Origin: Ptiloglossa arizonensis
Lineage: Eukaryota; Arthropoda; Insecta; Hymenoptera; Colletidae
DNA: 64,000 nt
Direction: 5' to 3'
NCBI RefSeq assembly: GCF_051014685.1
Contig: NC_135058.1
Span: 14,820,811 to 14,884,810, forward strand
Within the stretch, counting starts at the first letter, position 1. Each line of letters opens with the position of its first letter. The notes beneath the pieces are model-generated. The model made no database searches and was not told where the DNA came from. It worked only from the letters and a program-made list of their open reading frames with translations. Made by a program: the position numbers and the translations under genes. Of the stretch, positions 32,389 to 46,640 are shown piece by piece.

Positions 32389-35300
32389 TATGTTTCAAAT
32401 GTAAAGAATTATAACCCTGTGCAATTGTAAAAATTGTCCTTCCGCTTAGAAAAAATGAAAGAATCTTAATAATTACTCAGCAATAGCAACAATGAGTTGA
32501 TGTTCAAGGTATTCCATGATCCACTTCTAAGGAAATAGAATAAATATTTAATTTTAATATTCTTCCAAAGTACATGTAGCTTCTATTTGATAATGCTGCA
32601 ACAAAAACAAAAAAATGATTACATTTTACAATGTCTTATGTCTTTAGATTTGTAGAATTGTGATAAATGAATTTCAATTTTCATAAAACTTCTTGTCTTT
32701 ATTTGTAATATTCTATCTTTAAAAAGCAAACAATAGAATGGGCCTCTCTTTTGCTCTAATTTGTATTTCAGAGGAATCTTGATCTATTTTAATTAACAAT
32801 GTAGATAATAATAAATTTTATTTATTTATTAACCAAAAGCAAAAACATGAATTATAAATTTACAAATTATTATATATTATGAACAATTATACAGTTTTAA
32901 AATAAACATACTGTAATTTATCAAAATTGTACCTAATTAATTGTAAAGCATTGTAATTGATTAAATAACCCAACAATAATCTCATGTTTGTATATAGTGA
33001 GGAAGAGGCTGATATTTTTGTTGCATCATTGGCTAATTAACAATAACTACTACAGTGGAGACTAATGTATTTGCAACATCTGTGAACTAAAAACAAGATT
33101 TGCACAGGATTATTGCTGGGGTATTTAGGCAACTGCAATGTCTTTGAGTTCACTGGCAAGACAATCACCCTCTTTAAGCACATATTTGTTTGTATATTAA
33201 TAAAAACAAAATTTATGAAATTCTATCAAATATTACGTGCTAAGACGTGCCTTCGAATTTTCATGACCACTTGTTGTAATGTTTAATGTTTATGGTAAAA
33301 ATAAATCATTATTTTATTATTAACAATTATTAATCGTTCTATAATAGCATTGTACACTTGAAAATATGCAAACATATATGTATATATATATACACATGTT
33401 TACATATTAATATATCGATGTATTTACGATTGCACCTCACTACAAAATGTACGATGCGATGCAATGCGACTATACGGAAGATGTGTTTAGTGTATACCCT
33501 TAAATAAAAGGAACAATGCATATAGTTGCGAATAAAGTTAGTTAAATATTATATATTACAAAGTAAAAAAAAATATAACACCATTTGCTTACAGTTTTGA
33601 GAAATTAATTCTTTCGAAGTAATATCAACTTGTTGTCCTGATCATATACAACTCAAATGTAGAGCATGGAAAGCTAGTCTCTCTTTTACTACACTTCCTT
33701 TTCTCTCGTGTATACACAGCATATATATGTATACAAATAAACACATATATACATGAACACACACACACACATATATATAATATATATACGTGTATATATA
33801 TTTATGTGTATATATATATATATATATAAATATATATATAAATCACGAAAGTTAAATCACAATATTTTGTTGATAAGGTGTACGAAGCAGACTGAAAATA
33901 CACACCATACAAAACTTTAGTCCCAATATCACGCGTTCCAGCTTCACACGCGATTTAGCATGGCTTCTACAAGCGTTCTAACATGTTGCTTCGATCTTTT
34001 TTTAGTACAAAGATGGCGTTGTCAACTTCCTCAAAATGAAATTACTAGCATATGTCTAGTGACTTTACCCTAAAAAGAATAAATAAAAATGGCTCCGTTT
34101 CGGTGGTAAATATAATAATTTATATTAGAAGGTCTCAAATCTGACAATAAAAAGCATAAACCTTTTCATAGTAGCATAGTTTAGAGCAAGATGACTACTG
34201 CCAATGTTCATAGTCTATTAAATAATTATGCAAACGAAAAAAAGGAATTACATTGCAGAATGTGCACATACTGCCTGTGTACTTCTTATATTCAAAATCC
34301 CATTGGTCTATTGTGTTAACATTGTATACTAACCACTAATGCACATTTTGTTGAATTCGAATAAATACCTATAATAAATAAGATCTAAAAAACCACATGA
34401 CTACACATAGCCGCTTACTAAGAGGCTATTCCCTAAATATATACAAATACAACGTGTCGAGTCAGTTATCTTCCAATCTTCACTTTGAGTCTTTTACGTA
34501 GAATCGCAACACAACTGGGATTTTTACAAGCATTCCGTTATTGACGATAGATGGCTGGACGGCGTTCTGATCAAAACTATATTGTAGTTGTTAATAAATC
34601 TTCAGTTAAGAATTAGTGGTTAAATGATGATTTCCCTATATACTGCCCCAAATTTCTCGAATCTACATGATGCATTGTACCTATATAGCAAACCAATACA
34701 ATTTTTGTCCCATGATAAATTTTGTTTCCATTTAATTCCATTGATTTATAAAAGTCTTTAGCTGTAAGTTGAACGGACACTACAGGTCTATTAATAGTAT
34801 GTTGGAAAACACAAATTTAATGTTGTATTATATATGAATGTATCTTTAGGATCATATAATAATGACAATAATTGGAAATTCGAATGGCGACACATCAAAC
34901 ATGAATTTAGTCTCTAAGATTTCTTAGGTATTCTCTCCGAATAATATAATATATGGCATTCTTTTGTGCTTTATTTAAACCCAGAAATTATTTTAAATAT
35001 AACGTTTATATAAATTATGGACGTAATAAAAAATGAAAAAGTTTGTCCTGTCTTTTACAATAATCATTTCAATTACATTTGTATTTTATCTATTAGAATG
35101 ATCGTACGAAATAAATACTTTGGTAATTTAATTGACGCGGTTAAATGCCACACTGTATAACACCTAAAACTTAAGAAAAGTAAAAATAAATTACAAATTT
35201 TGTTAACTACAATTTCTAAATTGACATGTTGAAAGTGTTTCAGTAATATTTACATAAATTGCTTTAAATGGTATTCGAACAAACTACACCATAATTGAAA

Positions 35301-35408
35301 CTGTACAATAAGATCATTTTTATTGAAAAAGAAGAAGTAAGGAGAATAAGATCAGACGGATGATATGATATGAATGATAATGCAATTTTTACATGTTTCA
35401 ATGGAAAT
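32389..35408. other. DET1: AT-rich intergenic DNA (promoter of repeat-module gene, 3' UTR of DET1)
   Basis: No supported gene lies in this 3-kb spacer. It has a microsatellite cluster at 33721-33842. A minus-strand AATAAA at 35319-35324 lies 85 bp past the DET1 stop and is a reasonable polyadenylation signal. A minus-strand frame around 33,120-33,190 reads a short plausible peptide tail, but it lacks an acceptor and was not accepted. Confidence 0.5.
33721..33842. repeat. (TA)n/(CA)n microsatellite cluster
   Basis: Interrupted TA, CA and TGTA dinucleotide runs cover about 120 bp of intergenic DNA. Confidence 0.95.
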
Positions 35409-37921
35409 TTAAACATGCCTAACGTGAAAACTGACAATATATTCAGCGTTCGTTCGTTGAACAGAAATGGCAAACGGATCCGTTGGATGGAAAGTAAATG
35501 CAACCAATCGTCTTGCACCCGTAGGTCTTATACGGCCTACCATACCCGCATACATTCGAAATTTTAAAAGACCAGAATCACGAGCATAAAACCTGCAAAA
35601 CAAGTACAAAAGAATGTTAAATGATAGTGCTGCTTAAACATCCAAATTTTAAGAATATATCTGTAAATAAATAATTCGTTGAGTGCAAATTAAATTTGAG
35701 ACTTGAAAATTATAATTTTAACTCTTTTGCTATGATTGAATTGGCTGTGCAACTTTAATGGTATATGGCCATAGAGTATACTAAATTACCCAATGAAATT
35801 TATTGTATGTTAGTTGAATTCAGATTAAAATAAGTAAATTACAAACAAATAGAACAAGCAGACAATCCATTGAAACTATAATGTTATGAACATTAAACTA
35901 TTGAAAATTAAAATTATACCGTATAGGGTGCTCTCCACATGCTTTTGGACGTTCCATCATAGACACCCATTTATCGTCGTAACAAAATAGAGATAAGTCC
36001 AGGTACGGGGAACTAGAATAAGATTGAGCGCATATGGGCAACTGAGCAAGTAATCTTTTTGTAGCTTCTGTAACACCACCATATCTAGCACTCACTATCG
36101 TTTGCTTGAATCTTTGTTGTAATAATCTGCAATAAAATTACAAACTCACTAACTACTGCTAATCATTATAAATCGGTAAACATTGCATTATGCTTTAATA
36201 AATATCATACCTTGCATATATATTATTAGATGGAGAACACATGTATTGACAGTCTGTACTCATTCTGGCATTTCTGAAGAAATCGCTGAAGTTTTCAAAT
36301 TGTGTTAATAACTGTGTAGATGCATTATCATAAGCAGCTAATATTTTAGCAGTAACCATGTCATAAACAACCAAAAGTGCAGGTTGCGCATTAGGTTCGT
36401 TTGCTTGAAGGGTCGCCACTTCTTCACTGGCAAATCTTACCAATATGTGATTCGTATCTAATAACTGCATCTTCCACATTCGTAATGCATTTAACTGAAA
36501 TAGTAAGTTATCAGAATTTTGTAGATTAAAAACAAATATCATACTAATAATACACATAACATATTTTACGTAATACCTGATCAAAGTATTGATAAAAACG
36601 TCTTAATTCATATGGATCCTTTGTCGTATCGCTAATGTATGCTGCTCTTTTGTACAGATAAACTAATAACTTGTGTTTAAGACTATTTATTGTAATGTCT
36701 CTAAATGGACGGGAATTTACTCCTGGACAAGCGCTTGTAACCAAATAAGCGTCGTCTTCTAAACAGAACCTGTTATAAATTAAAGACAATTACCAACAAC
36801 ACAGTGTAATAATCACAACTGATGTGAGCCAAAAGACATGTTTGTAATTAAACAATACCTTCCTATTGTTCTGACATTGATAAACATTCCATCAAGAATT
36901 TGAAATATATGAATAGTTTGATGTTGCACAGACAGCACTGCTAATATATCTTTATACAAATAAAGACCTGTATAAAGAAAAATGTATTCCTGTTATTTTA
37001 TGTATTAGATACTTTGTACAAATTGTTTCTAAGCAATGTTTAACTGGTGATCTGTACCTTGGTTGTGAGATAAGTATATTTTGTCTACTTTAAAATGTCT
37101 CGTATCACACAGTTTCCCTCCACGCAAATCAACCAAATGCAAACTATAATCTTCAAGGGGCGATCTAGGATTTGGAGTCAATGCTTCGTTGTTGGAGTAA
37201 ATCTTGAACAAGAAAATTTAATGTTATTAAATGATTTAGGGATGGTAATTAATTAATCAAAGAGTTGTATACCTGGTAAAAATGTGGTCTCAATTCATCT
37301 GGAATATGGGCAGCCGAACCCACAATTACATAACGGCCATCATCTGTAAATAGACTGCATTCTCTGTTTAATTGTTCATTACTTTGAACTACATTAACGA
37401 TCCATTTAGCCTACAAATATTATTATATATTAATCATCTTTTTCTAAATAATTATTTAATATTCTTAAATGAAACTAAAGTTATGGTGGAAAAATAAGAA
37501 CATTACTATATACCTTGAAAAATCGACTAAAAATATTACTTCTAATTTGAAAACTACATTCATCATTCTTATGGCCAATGTATTCGCCTTCGCAATTTGC
37601 TAATAAATCAGCAGCAGCAGATGCACCACGATACTCATATACTTCTATGGAAGTTTGGTCTGCGCTAAAGGCTATTAAGTAACGTCCATCAGGACTGAAT
37701 TTTCTCAGAAAACATGGTGGTTTTTCTACATTCATAACAGTAAAATTTGGAAATACATTTTGGTAAAATTGTCTAGCATTATGCACATGTGTTCCTGGGT
37801 ATGGACATCCAAACGTCTCTCGACGTTTTAGTCGTACCACAATGTTTTGTGGACCTATTTTACGAGGCTCAATGGGACAAGGTTCTGTCACGTATTCAAT
37901 CTTTGCCTCCTTTTCAGCCAT
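35409..37921 (-). CDS. DET1: DET1 homologue (CUL4-DDB1 ubiquitin ligase component), 8 exons, 555 aa
   Basis: DET1 works with DDB1, DDA1 and COP1 in CUL4 ubiquitin ligases that destabilise transcription factors; the fly orthologue is abnormal oocyte. Exons in order: 37514-37921, 37273-37410, 37058-37202, 36859-36967, 36577-36769, 36211-36494, 35920-36126 and 35409-35592, all GT-AG, summing to 1668 nt with matching phases. The 555 residues compare with about 550 in human. Recognisable blocks are [20 protein letters not shown] and EVYEYRG near the N-terminus, the [15 protein letters not shown] segment, [52 protein letters not shown] and [17 protein letters not shown]. The C-terminal end carries [20 protein letters not shown] and stops after RHV. 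The structure is a WD-like beta-propeller fold by family knowledge. Nothing looks damaged. Confidence 0.96.
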
Positions 37922-40414
37922 TCCTTACGAATGTTCCAAATATACATCACAATATGCATTTCACTTAATTCATATCACTGAACGCACAAGTATTCCTTTT
38001 TTTTTGTTCAATTCGATCTAAACATTTTTGATCATAATACTTTTTTGTTGGTTATGTTCGACATTTTACACGATTAGTATGCTTAAGTTTAAAATTTTTA
38101 TTAATTTTACATTATACTATTTCTTACGCGTAATTTCTTTTACACATATAGTGTTATCATTTTTCTAAATAAGAACTCAGTATTAATAATTAATGTATAT
38201 TTAACGATTAACTTAAATTCCCTCCTATTCTTCTACACGAAGTATCCTGACAATTTACACTCAGTCATTCATTATACCGTTCATTCTCGATTTATTGTCA
38301 AATTTCTACGAATTCGATATAATCTCAAACGTAAAGATGATAACTTCTTTTCTTCTTCATTGTTATGCTCATAAATATTACATCATAATTATACCAACTC
38401 ATACGCGTCGTATATACATATGTAGTACAGTTTGTTATATCTAGTTTTTTAATTAGCGTGAACGTTATTTTCTGTCGAATCATATAGTAATATGTACGCA
38501 TAAATGTAATTTTTCATTATAAATTTTTGCGCGATAACTGATATATAACCTAACTCAATTAGTATTTAAATGTGCGATAAGATATTGTTTCTCAACAAAA
38601 GTAGAATTCATTAAAGATGTAATGGATTAATTAAATCCAAACATTCAAAAGCATTTACAATTCTTCGTATTTCGTACATCGTTTGCTTGTAATCGCACTA
38701 AACATTTGCGTTATCTCTATATACTAGTTACAAAATAGTATTTTTAATAATAGATGAAATTTTGCCTGCAATACTAATGATAATCACCAAGGTATTGTGG
38801 AAATGGTTTTATTTTATCTAGTAAATAATCATTACATATAGACTTCTCGAACAAAATCCATTTATTTATTTTTAAAATCGTTTACAATCTTCTCGCGATC
38901 AAATTGATATTTGTTCGTAAAAACCGAATACAATTATAATTTCCTTAATTTTTTTTTTTTGGTTATATTTAAAAACGAGCAACATAAAAAATTAAAGTGC
39001 ATTTTACATTTTATTAAATAGATTTGAAACAAATCAAACTTTATCCACCTACAGAGACATAATATTATACCTTATTATGTTCTAGATAATATGGCAAATT
39101 GAAGGAGCGTTTAATCTTGGTATCGCCGGTAGTAACAATCTCAGTCGTGTAATATGTTAAGAACTATAAAGTTAAACACAATACGTAGTCATTTCTAATC
39201 ACTATTCACAATGCCTACTATACTTGTATATTTATGGTACTTAAATTCGTTACCGACTGTGAACTACAAGCGATATTTGTATACCGTCCTCCACAAGAGA
39301 ATTTTGAGATACACAAACGTATCGTACATTAAGACCGATAGTTCGTGTAGCAAATCTACGTTTGATTTTGTGAACTGATTTGACGATTGATAGAAAAAAT
39401 GACAGACTATACGAGACAATCTAAATGGGCTATTTTCAACAAAACTAAAGTACAATTTTAAATAAGGTTACAGATATCGAGTTTGTTCTATGCTGTAAAT
39501 TATTCACAACAATTTTCTATTTTTCATTATTTAAATCATAAAAATGATATCTACTTATATGTCATACACCACTATTAGCCATATTGTTTTTTTATTAGGT
39601 ATCATTTAAAATAAGATGTATCGGCAATAATTTGTAAAAACATACTGATGATACAAAGATAGACTGAATATCGAAATACAAACAAGAATGGTCATGATTT
39701 GATTTCAAATAAGTTCGAAACTCAGAAGAACATATAATACAGTTACTAGTATTAAAGAAAACTGTTTATGGTATTGTCCATAATTGAAGAGGAAATTGGC
39801 TATAACATTTGATGCGCTGATTTTGCACATGAATTTTCGACTGAACTCTACAAAATGAAAACCACTAACGTTCATCGCATAATTCTTATATGTAATACAC
39901 TTCCTATACTTGAGTTATATTACAATGTTTATCTTTCTAAATATTATTCAGCTATATTAAATTTATTAAACATTAAATTCCGAATTTTTTTTATAAATAA
40001 ACGCACATATCTTTAAAAATTTTAGACACGTTTGTTTAGGAAACTTAATAAACTGTGTTTTGCTGTAAACTATAATAGCATCTATATAGTAACAATGATC
40101 ATTTCAACTTTAAATACGTATGCGCGCATACATTTTTCTTTGACTCGTGGTGATTCGCACCTTGATATAATTCATTCGAAGTAACATATGCAAGTTGTAA
40201 CTCGATACTCCATTATTCTTTATGATTTAAAATTACATTGTTGATTAAGGTATAAAGCTTGAAATTTATGTTAGCGTCGGGATACAATGTTTACGAAGTA
40301 TATAAGCATTGCTGGAATCAACAGTGCCAGGAAATAAACCTGAAGTGAAAAACAGATGTGTGTTGTGTGTATACATGTGTCCTGCTAGGTAGAGAAAGCG
40401 TCAAGATTGAATAA
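37922..40414. other. AT-rich intergenic DNA (DET1 promoter, Iruka 3' UTR)
   Basis: The 2.5-kb spacer has no open frame above 63 codons and no recognisable feature beyond simple AT-richness. The right part probably includes the Iruka 3' UTR. Confidence 0.55.
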
Positions 40415-43400
40415 TCAATCTGAACTCTCACTCGTTGAATCATTACTGGAGTCATTTCTACCCAAAGATGATGTAGACGATGTGCTAGTATAAGTTGATT
40501 CATTCGCTGCCCTAAAAATAAACAAATACGTTTATGTGATTCTTTTTATTTTGTACTAAAAAGATACAACCCTTTGAGTCCTGTGAGCGCATATGTGCGG
40601 TTAACGAAGATTATGCACGCACGCACACACATTGCGGAAGACATTTGTGATAACATACGGAACGCATATATACGCTCAACGAAGATCATCGTTATGAACG
40701 TTCAGGTTAATGTTCAAATTATGCGAAACAAGACTTTGTGATGTACCTGAACAAGGCTGCTAAGCTAGGTCCAACAGTATCCCGATTAGCTTCTGCAGAG
40801 TTTTGATCTCCTAAACTCTGTCTGCAAATTGGACAAGTTCCATGCTAAGGGACAGAGAAAAAAATGGATCATAGAACGTTATATGTATATTAGTAAGAAA
40901 CAAAGCTTTCATTTCTTAACTAGAATTTTTTCTCTCTTATCTTACCAATTCTAACCACGGGACAATGCATGGCGCATGAAACAGATGTTGGCAAGGAAGT
41001 AACTTGACTGGTTCCGAAACTTTGAAGTCCTCCCAGCAAACAGAACATTGCAGTTTAGTATCTACATATAGTAAGAGACAGTTTATTAGAAATGATTTAT
41101 TGGAGACATGTAATGCAATTTTTTAGTTTGACACATTCTATACTTGCCAACATGATTTTGAGTCACAGTTGTTGTTGGTATTTCATCAATTTGTTTCCTT
41201 GGCAAAGGAGGTGGTCCAGTTCCATCCAGTTGATTTAACATTTGTGTTACAATCGCATCCAAACCATCCTGACTCCAAACATAATCTCCAGGATTTCCCA
41301 AGAACAGTCTAATATTGACTCTACATTATTTTGTTTTATTTTAGTAATACTAAATATTGAATAAAACAATAATTTTTATCCTGGGTGAACAAGCTTTCCA
41401 ATAATTCTCCTTGTAGTAACACTGTAGTTTGTACATTCACCTCAAACAATTCTGTACATATACATGTTTAATGCCTTTGATACATTTATGTAAAAGAGAC
41501 ACAATTGTTTGAGGTAAATGCACACTTGATAACAATGATTTTTGTTATTTGAGAGTAATGTTATATCAAACGCATCCCCTTCTTTTTTCCAGCAAGTTTT
41601 TTGGTTTATATACTAAGCAATTGAAAGGTGCGTAAATTAGGTATGCAGAAACAATATATCACAAATCGCATAACCAAAGATTTCAATTTTTTGAAACATT
41701 TACCTTAGGTATGTTGAAAGAGATGAAGATTTGATAGATCTAACTTATCTACAAATTTATATGAATCCATTCATCTATCCGAAACTGTTTACATCAAATA
41801 ATTAATAATAACTAATCAAGTATATATAAATATATTCTACAGATTTTATTTTCCATGTTAAAATGTATTTGTACATATGTCAAAAATAAAATGCAAGATA
41901 TAATTATATATGTATATATATAAATTAAAGTTCAGTTTTCTAAATATAATAAAACATATTTAATAAATAATACTTTTCTCCTTATATTAATAACCTACTT
42001 AAAACTTTAAATATTATGAAGCTACAGAAAGAGCATTCTCATTTTATAATGATTTATGCACCTTGCGCACACAGGTCAATCGCATTTAGGTTAGATATTT
42101 CGGAAGTTAAAGCTACCACGAAGTCGGTAGCGTGATGATTCTACTCATCGACGTCGCGCAATCGTTAAGCGTTTGGCGCACAAGAGTGTGAACAAGAAGG
42201 TGATGCGTTTGGCGTGCCGTATTTTCCTTAAATAGCAAGAACCACTATCACCAGGTGCATATTAGATAGAACAAATATAGTTTTTCCTTGTAAATAAATA
42301 TGTGGTTTTCGTTACTGAAAAATTGTCTGTTAATTACATATTTGGATTAGATTTACTCCTGTTTTTTATCACACAGCATTAACAAAAATTCATTCACACT
42401 TTTAACTAAAAATTATATGGCAATATCATTGGTGCATGCAACAGCTTTGCCTTGGAGTGATCAGGTATTAAAGTCTTATTGTCTGAAAAGAATTACTCTC
42501 AAGCTGCTCCTGACCAGTTGACATCTTATAATTAAGAACATTGTCATCTTTATACTTTAGAGTTCTTGGAAGTTCATTATATTTGTTCCATCCATTATAC
42601 ATGTGTTATACTAATGCATATAATATATATTAATGCATTTGTGCCATGTTGGTAGTTGATACTCAACATTGTTTAATTAAAATATTTATAAAGTCTAACT
42701 ACTTACATTTGTAAGATTATGATTGTGATTAAGAAGAGAAAGATGAGCACAAAACTTCAAATGCATCATCAAGTACTATAAGTATAATTTCATTCATTTT
42801 GATATCATAGTACAATTATACTATAGTAAACAACAGTATACAACCACTACCACAAAATTTTTGCTTTTACAGCATTTAATTGTATGATAAAACTATTATT
42901 ACATTTGGGCATGAAAGACAAAGAGACTGAAATTACAATAGTTGTATTATAAATTTTGTCAAAAATCTGTTTCCTGAGGAACCTGTATTTTAGATATTTA
43001 ACAATATGAAACAAGTTATCAAATCTTGTCTACAATCAAAAGCATATTATTGTTGTGCAAAAAAATGTATATGTTAAAATAATCTTATTTTAAAGCATTT
43101 ACAAGTAATAATTGCAAAAACAGTGATTTATGAACCTGTGAAAAATTTGTAAAAAAAAAATAAAACCTATTCTAATATTCTAATATTCAGAGAATCACAT
43201 TATCATACTGAATAATAACACATTCCTGTACACATTTGATATGCTGTTCAGCATTCATGGTACAAAGAGTGATGTCAATTTATCTAGTCCAGTTAATATT
43301 TTTTACCATGGTTTTTTATCATTATCATTTGAGTCAAAGATTTGCATTTGTAAGCTTGCTACAGAACATCTTACTTGAGATGTTGATTTCTGAAACTTAA

Positions 43401-46400
43401 TGAAGTTTGTTGCATGGTGCTCTTCTATTCTGTTTTGCAAAAATCGTATTCTATCGAGGCGACCGTCTATGTTTCTTCGTCGCCCTTGTTTCCAATTTAT
43501 CTTTCTAAAACAAAATTGATGCAAAGGATTCGGCATCCAAATCGCCAAATTTAAATAACAGAAAGATTATAGGGCTTTTTGTTTAAAAGATAAAAAAAAT
43601 GATGATGTTGGTGGATGAATTAAAATAAAAACTTGCAACATGGTAGAAGTAACTACAGTAGGACAACACTCTTGTTTGCAATTTGAGTAAATTCAATTCC
43701 TAGGCTTTTTCTGTCATAACTTGTAAATGCTTGAAAATCCGTTTTAATGCAAACATTTTTTTTCTCAAACATTTTTGCTTAAAAAATAATGGGGAGAATT
43801 TTAAACTTTCAAGATGTAGACCAAATTGAGATCTCAACAAATAAATACAGTAATGTGAATTGCAAGCAACGTTTGTTAATTATAGTTTACTAGTTAATGG
43901 CTATTGAGAAACAAATTACTGATACAATTTTTAATAAAAAAAATGAATTTACGAGATTAAAATTATGATGTCCCAGGTACTCTTGCAGCCTCTCTCTAAA
44001 AGTAACAATAGTTACATTGTAAAACTATTTGTAAGAAATGTGAAAGTAAAAATCTTGTAGAATGGTTGCAACAGAGTTAGGCCCGCTAAGTAGTGTAATA
44101 TTGTTGGTTACAAATGCTTTAATAGATTACAAATAAAAAAATAATGGCTTTCTACTTAGTGATATGTCTACAAGGTTATTTGGATGTCTGTTTTCGACCT
44201 ATTGTTTCAATTTAATGTAACAAACATGGTTTTGTCAATGTTCGACGAAAAACAAACCAGGATTTCTATGCAACAATTTGTACTTCATTGAGTCTATTAG
44301 CATGCTTTATTGTATGCACTGCAGCCATAAAATTCAGTTAATTTTTGTTGTTTGAAATACATACCCTTTATATTGGGCTCGTGTATGCACGCACGCATGC
44401 ACACGCGTACACAATATAATGTTCTTATCCACGTACATGCGATTTTAAAAACTTGAACACAGATAAATTGAAAAAAAAAAGAAAAAACACTACAGATTAT
44501 TTACAATGCATCTTTATGATAATATTAATAAATAAATACTTGAAAAATAACATTAACTATTCATTTTTCACACTCAAGGAAATAAACAAAATTGTAATAG
44601 GCAAGAAATTAGGCACTAATAAAAATGTAATTCCAATCATTTTATAATTTCTTTATAGTATTAATTAAATCTATATTCCTATACAATAAGGTAGTTTCCA
44701 TTTAAAATTAACATAAAATCCCACTTTATATGCCGAACAATAAAGTTTTAAATGCACATAGAATATGAATTAAAAATTGCTCTTGAATTCACTCAGGATA
44801 ATATTTCAAATAGATAACATGCGAAAAGCAGAAAAAATTGCAAAGAATATGACTGTAACTTGCTTATTGGTACTAACCAAATATGAATTCACATATTTCA
44901 TGAAATATAATATACATACATGCACACACAAAATGAACAATTATACAAGTAATAACAAGCGAATAATAAAAATTTAATATTTTACATACACAGGCGGTTG
45001 TCCATCTTGTGTTACAGGGTGACCTAGACCTCTTGAGAGATTAAATAGGAAATCTTGTATCATGTTCTGTACAGACATATGCCCATCTTGCCTACCCCGA
45101 CCACTGTTTAATGCAAGAAAAACTAATCAATTAACTTAACAATACCTTATTATTCATTATTTAAAGTATATTGCGTTTACAACAAATACAGGATAAATAC
45201 AAATATCAAGAGGTATCAAAGAGAAAATGACAATTTACTGTATGCTTAGTGCTAATTAATTTTAATTCTTGTTAATTAAGTTTTATTGTTATATGAAATG
45301 CTATGAATATGTTAATATAATTCACAAATAAATTAATGTTGTGGATATGCATAAATATATTTTATTTGTATTATATTTGCAATTTCTAAAAAAAAATTAA
45401 TTTAGAAATATTCAAAGTAGCAAATGATTGCAAATAAATATGCAGATATTTTATGTTATATTTAAAAACTTATATTTGTATACATTTGAAATATTAATAA
45501 GGATAAAAACAATATACCTGTTAGCATGACGTGTAACACGAGTATTTTGGAGCCAAATACCTCGTCTTCTACTAGCAAGAACATTATTTCTGTTGGGAGC
45601 ATTTGATGTTTGTCCTCGAGTAGTCAGACGCAACACCATTTCTATTAGACGGGGATCTAGATCGTAAAGCTGTGAAAACTACATATAAAATATTGTGTCA
45701 TAATTAAGATTAAGATTTAGATTAATAAAGGAAAATAGAAAAAAGAACTAACATCTTCACTCACATATGGTAGAAGATCATTGACATCGGCTAAATCTAC
45801 ACTGGTAATGTCCATTCCTGAGTTAATATCGTTGCTACTATCGTTGTTACTACTTTCTAATTCTTCTATAAAACCACTCGCACATCTTGGACATGTATAA
45901 TCCTGAACAAAAATTAAACAATATAATAAATATGTAAACGTTATAAATTAAATAATTTTGTAAAAATTAATTTTATATAAGTTTAAGTTCATATTATGTG
46001 CAAAATAAAGTAAACATATTGTCATATAAATGGTATGTACAAGATATTTTATACTTCGTATATATTTGTCAAAAAAAAATATATACTTATAGAATTAATT
46101 AATTTATACATACAAATTATTTGTCTTTTTCGTATACTTTAATAATCAAAAGTGCAAAGTATACTGTTAATAATTTTGTAAAGAAATTAATTGTTGGAAA
46201 TACTGTTGAAATTAATCATAGGTTTAAAAAGATGATTTCAAGTAATTAGAATATAAAGACCGTTCGAATTAAACGGTTTTCGACGTACATAAATTTCGTG
46301 TGAAAGCTGGTTGTTTTTACAATGTAGGGGCATCGATCGATTATAACAATACGGTCGTGTAAAGCAAAAATTTGTGAAATTATTTCAGGATAATAACTCG

Positions 46401-46640
46401 TATAAAATCGCTTTCCCACCCCGGAACGAGAAGCAAGAAAAAAAGTTTTCACGCATGATATCGAATGACAGATCGAAATAAAAGATTTGGGATTTCAGGA
46501 AGAAAATTATATCATATTGATGATTATCAACCTAAAAAATGTATAGGTATACTTACAGGTCGTAAACGTTCAATTTCGATACTGCATTTGTGACAAAAAA
46601 ATCGGGACATTGGAGTCCCGTCCACAACGGCTTCCGCCAT
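40415..46640 (-). CDS. Iru: RING-H2 E3 ubiquitin ligase of the RNF115/RNF126 (Iruka) family, 8 exons, about 322 aa
   Basis: RNF115/126 proteins ubiquitinate mislocalised or misfolded clients delivered by BAG6 and others; the fly orthologue is Iruka. Exons in order: 46557-46640, 45765-45902, 45518-45678, 44990-45103, 41148-41308, 40946-41061, 40747-40844 and 40415-40511 (969 nt). An N-terminal zinc ribbon uses Cys16, Cys19, Cys32 and Cys35 (FFCHKC, DYTCPRCASGFIEEL). The RING-H2 runs CSVC-x14-C-x-H-x2-H-x2-C-x10-CPIC at residues 225-265. The Ser-rich tail ends SESSD. The exon 2 end is ambiguous: a donor at 45753 (GTTAGT) would add four residues, and exon 3 could start at 45669. Intron 5, between the exon ending QNHV and the RING exon, uses a GC donor (41146-41147), needed to make the split Asp codon. 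Intron 4 is 3.7 kb and holds a possible alternative last exon. Confidence 0.93.
43303..43504 (-). CDS. Possible alternative terminal exon of Iruka (RING-less isoform)
   Basis: Inside the 3.7-kb Iruka intron, on the same strand, a TTTTGTTTTAG acceptor precedes an open frame of 66 codons and a stop. Joined to the exon ending at 44990, whose last two bases are GT, its first base completes a Val codon and the reading frame stays open to the stop at 43303. The peptide begins KINWKQGRRRNIDGRLDRIR, is basic and helical-looking, and is relatively GC-rich for the region. The resulting protein would keep the zinc ribbon but lose the RING. A donor GTAAGA at 43370-43374 also exists, but used as a cassette exon (130 nt) it would shift frame into the RING exons. 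A small nested gene is an alternative. No family is recognised. Confidence 0.3.

Noticed and set aside
33120..33190. Minus-strand peptide reading LKEGDCLASELKDIAVA followed by a stop
   Set aside because: It looks protein-like but has no polypyrimidine tract or acceptor in the right place and no neighbouring exon. Left unannotated.
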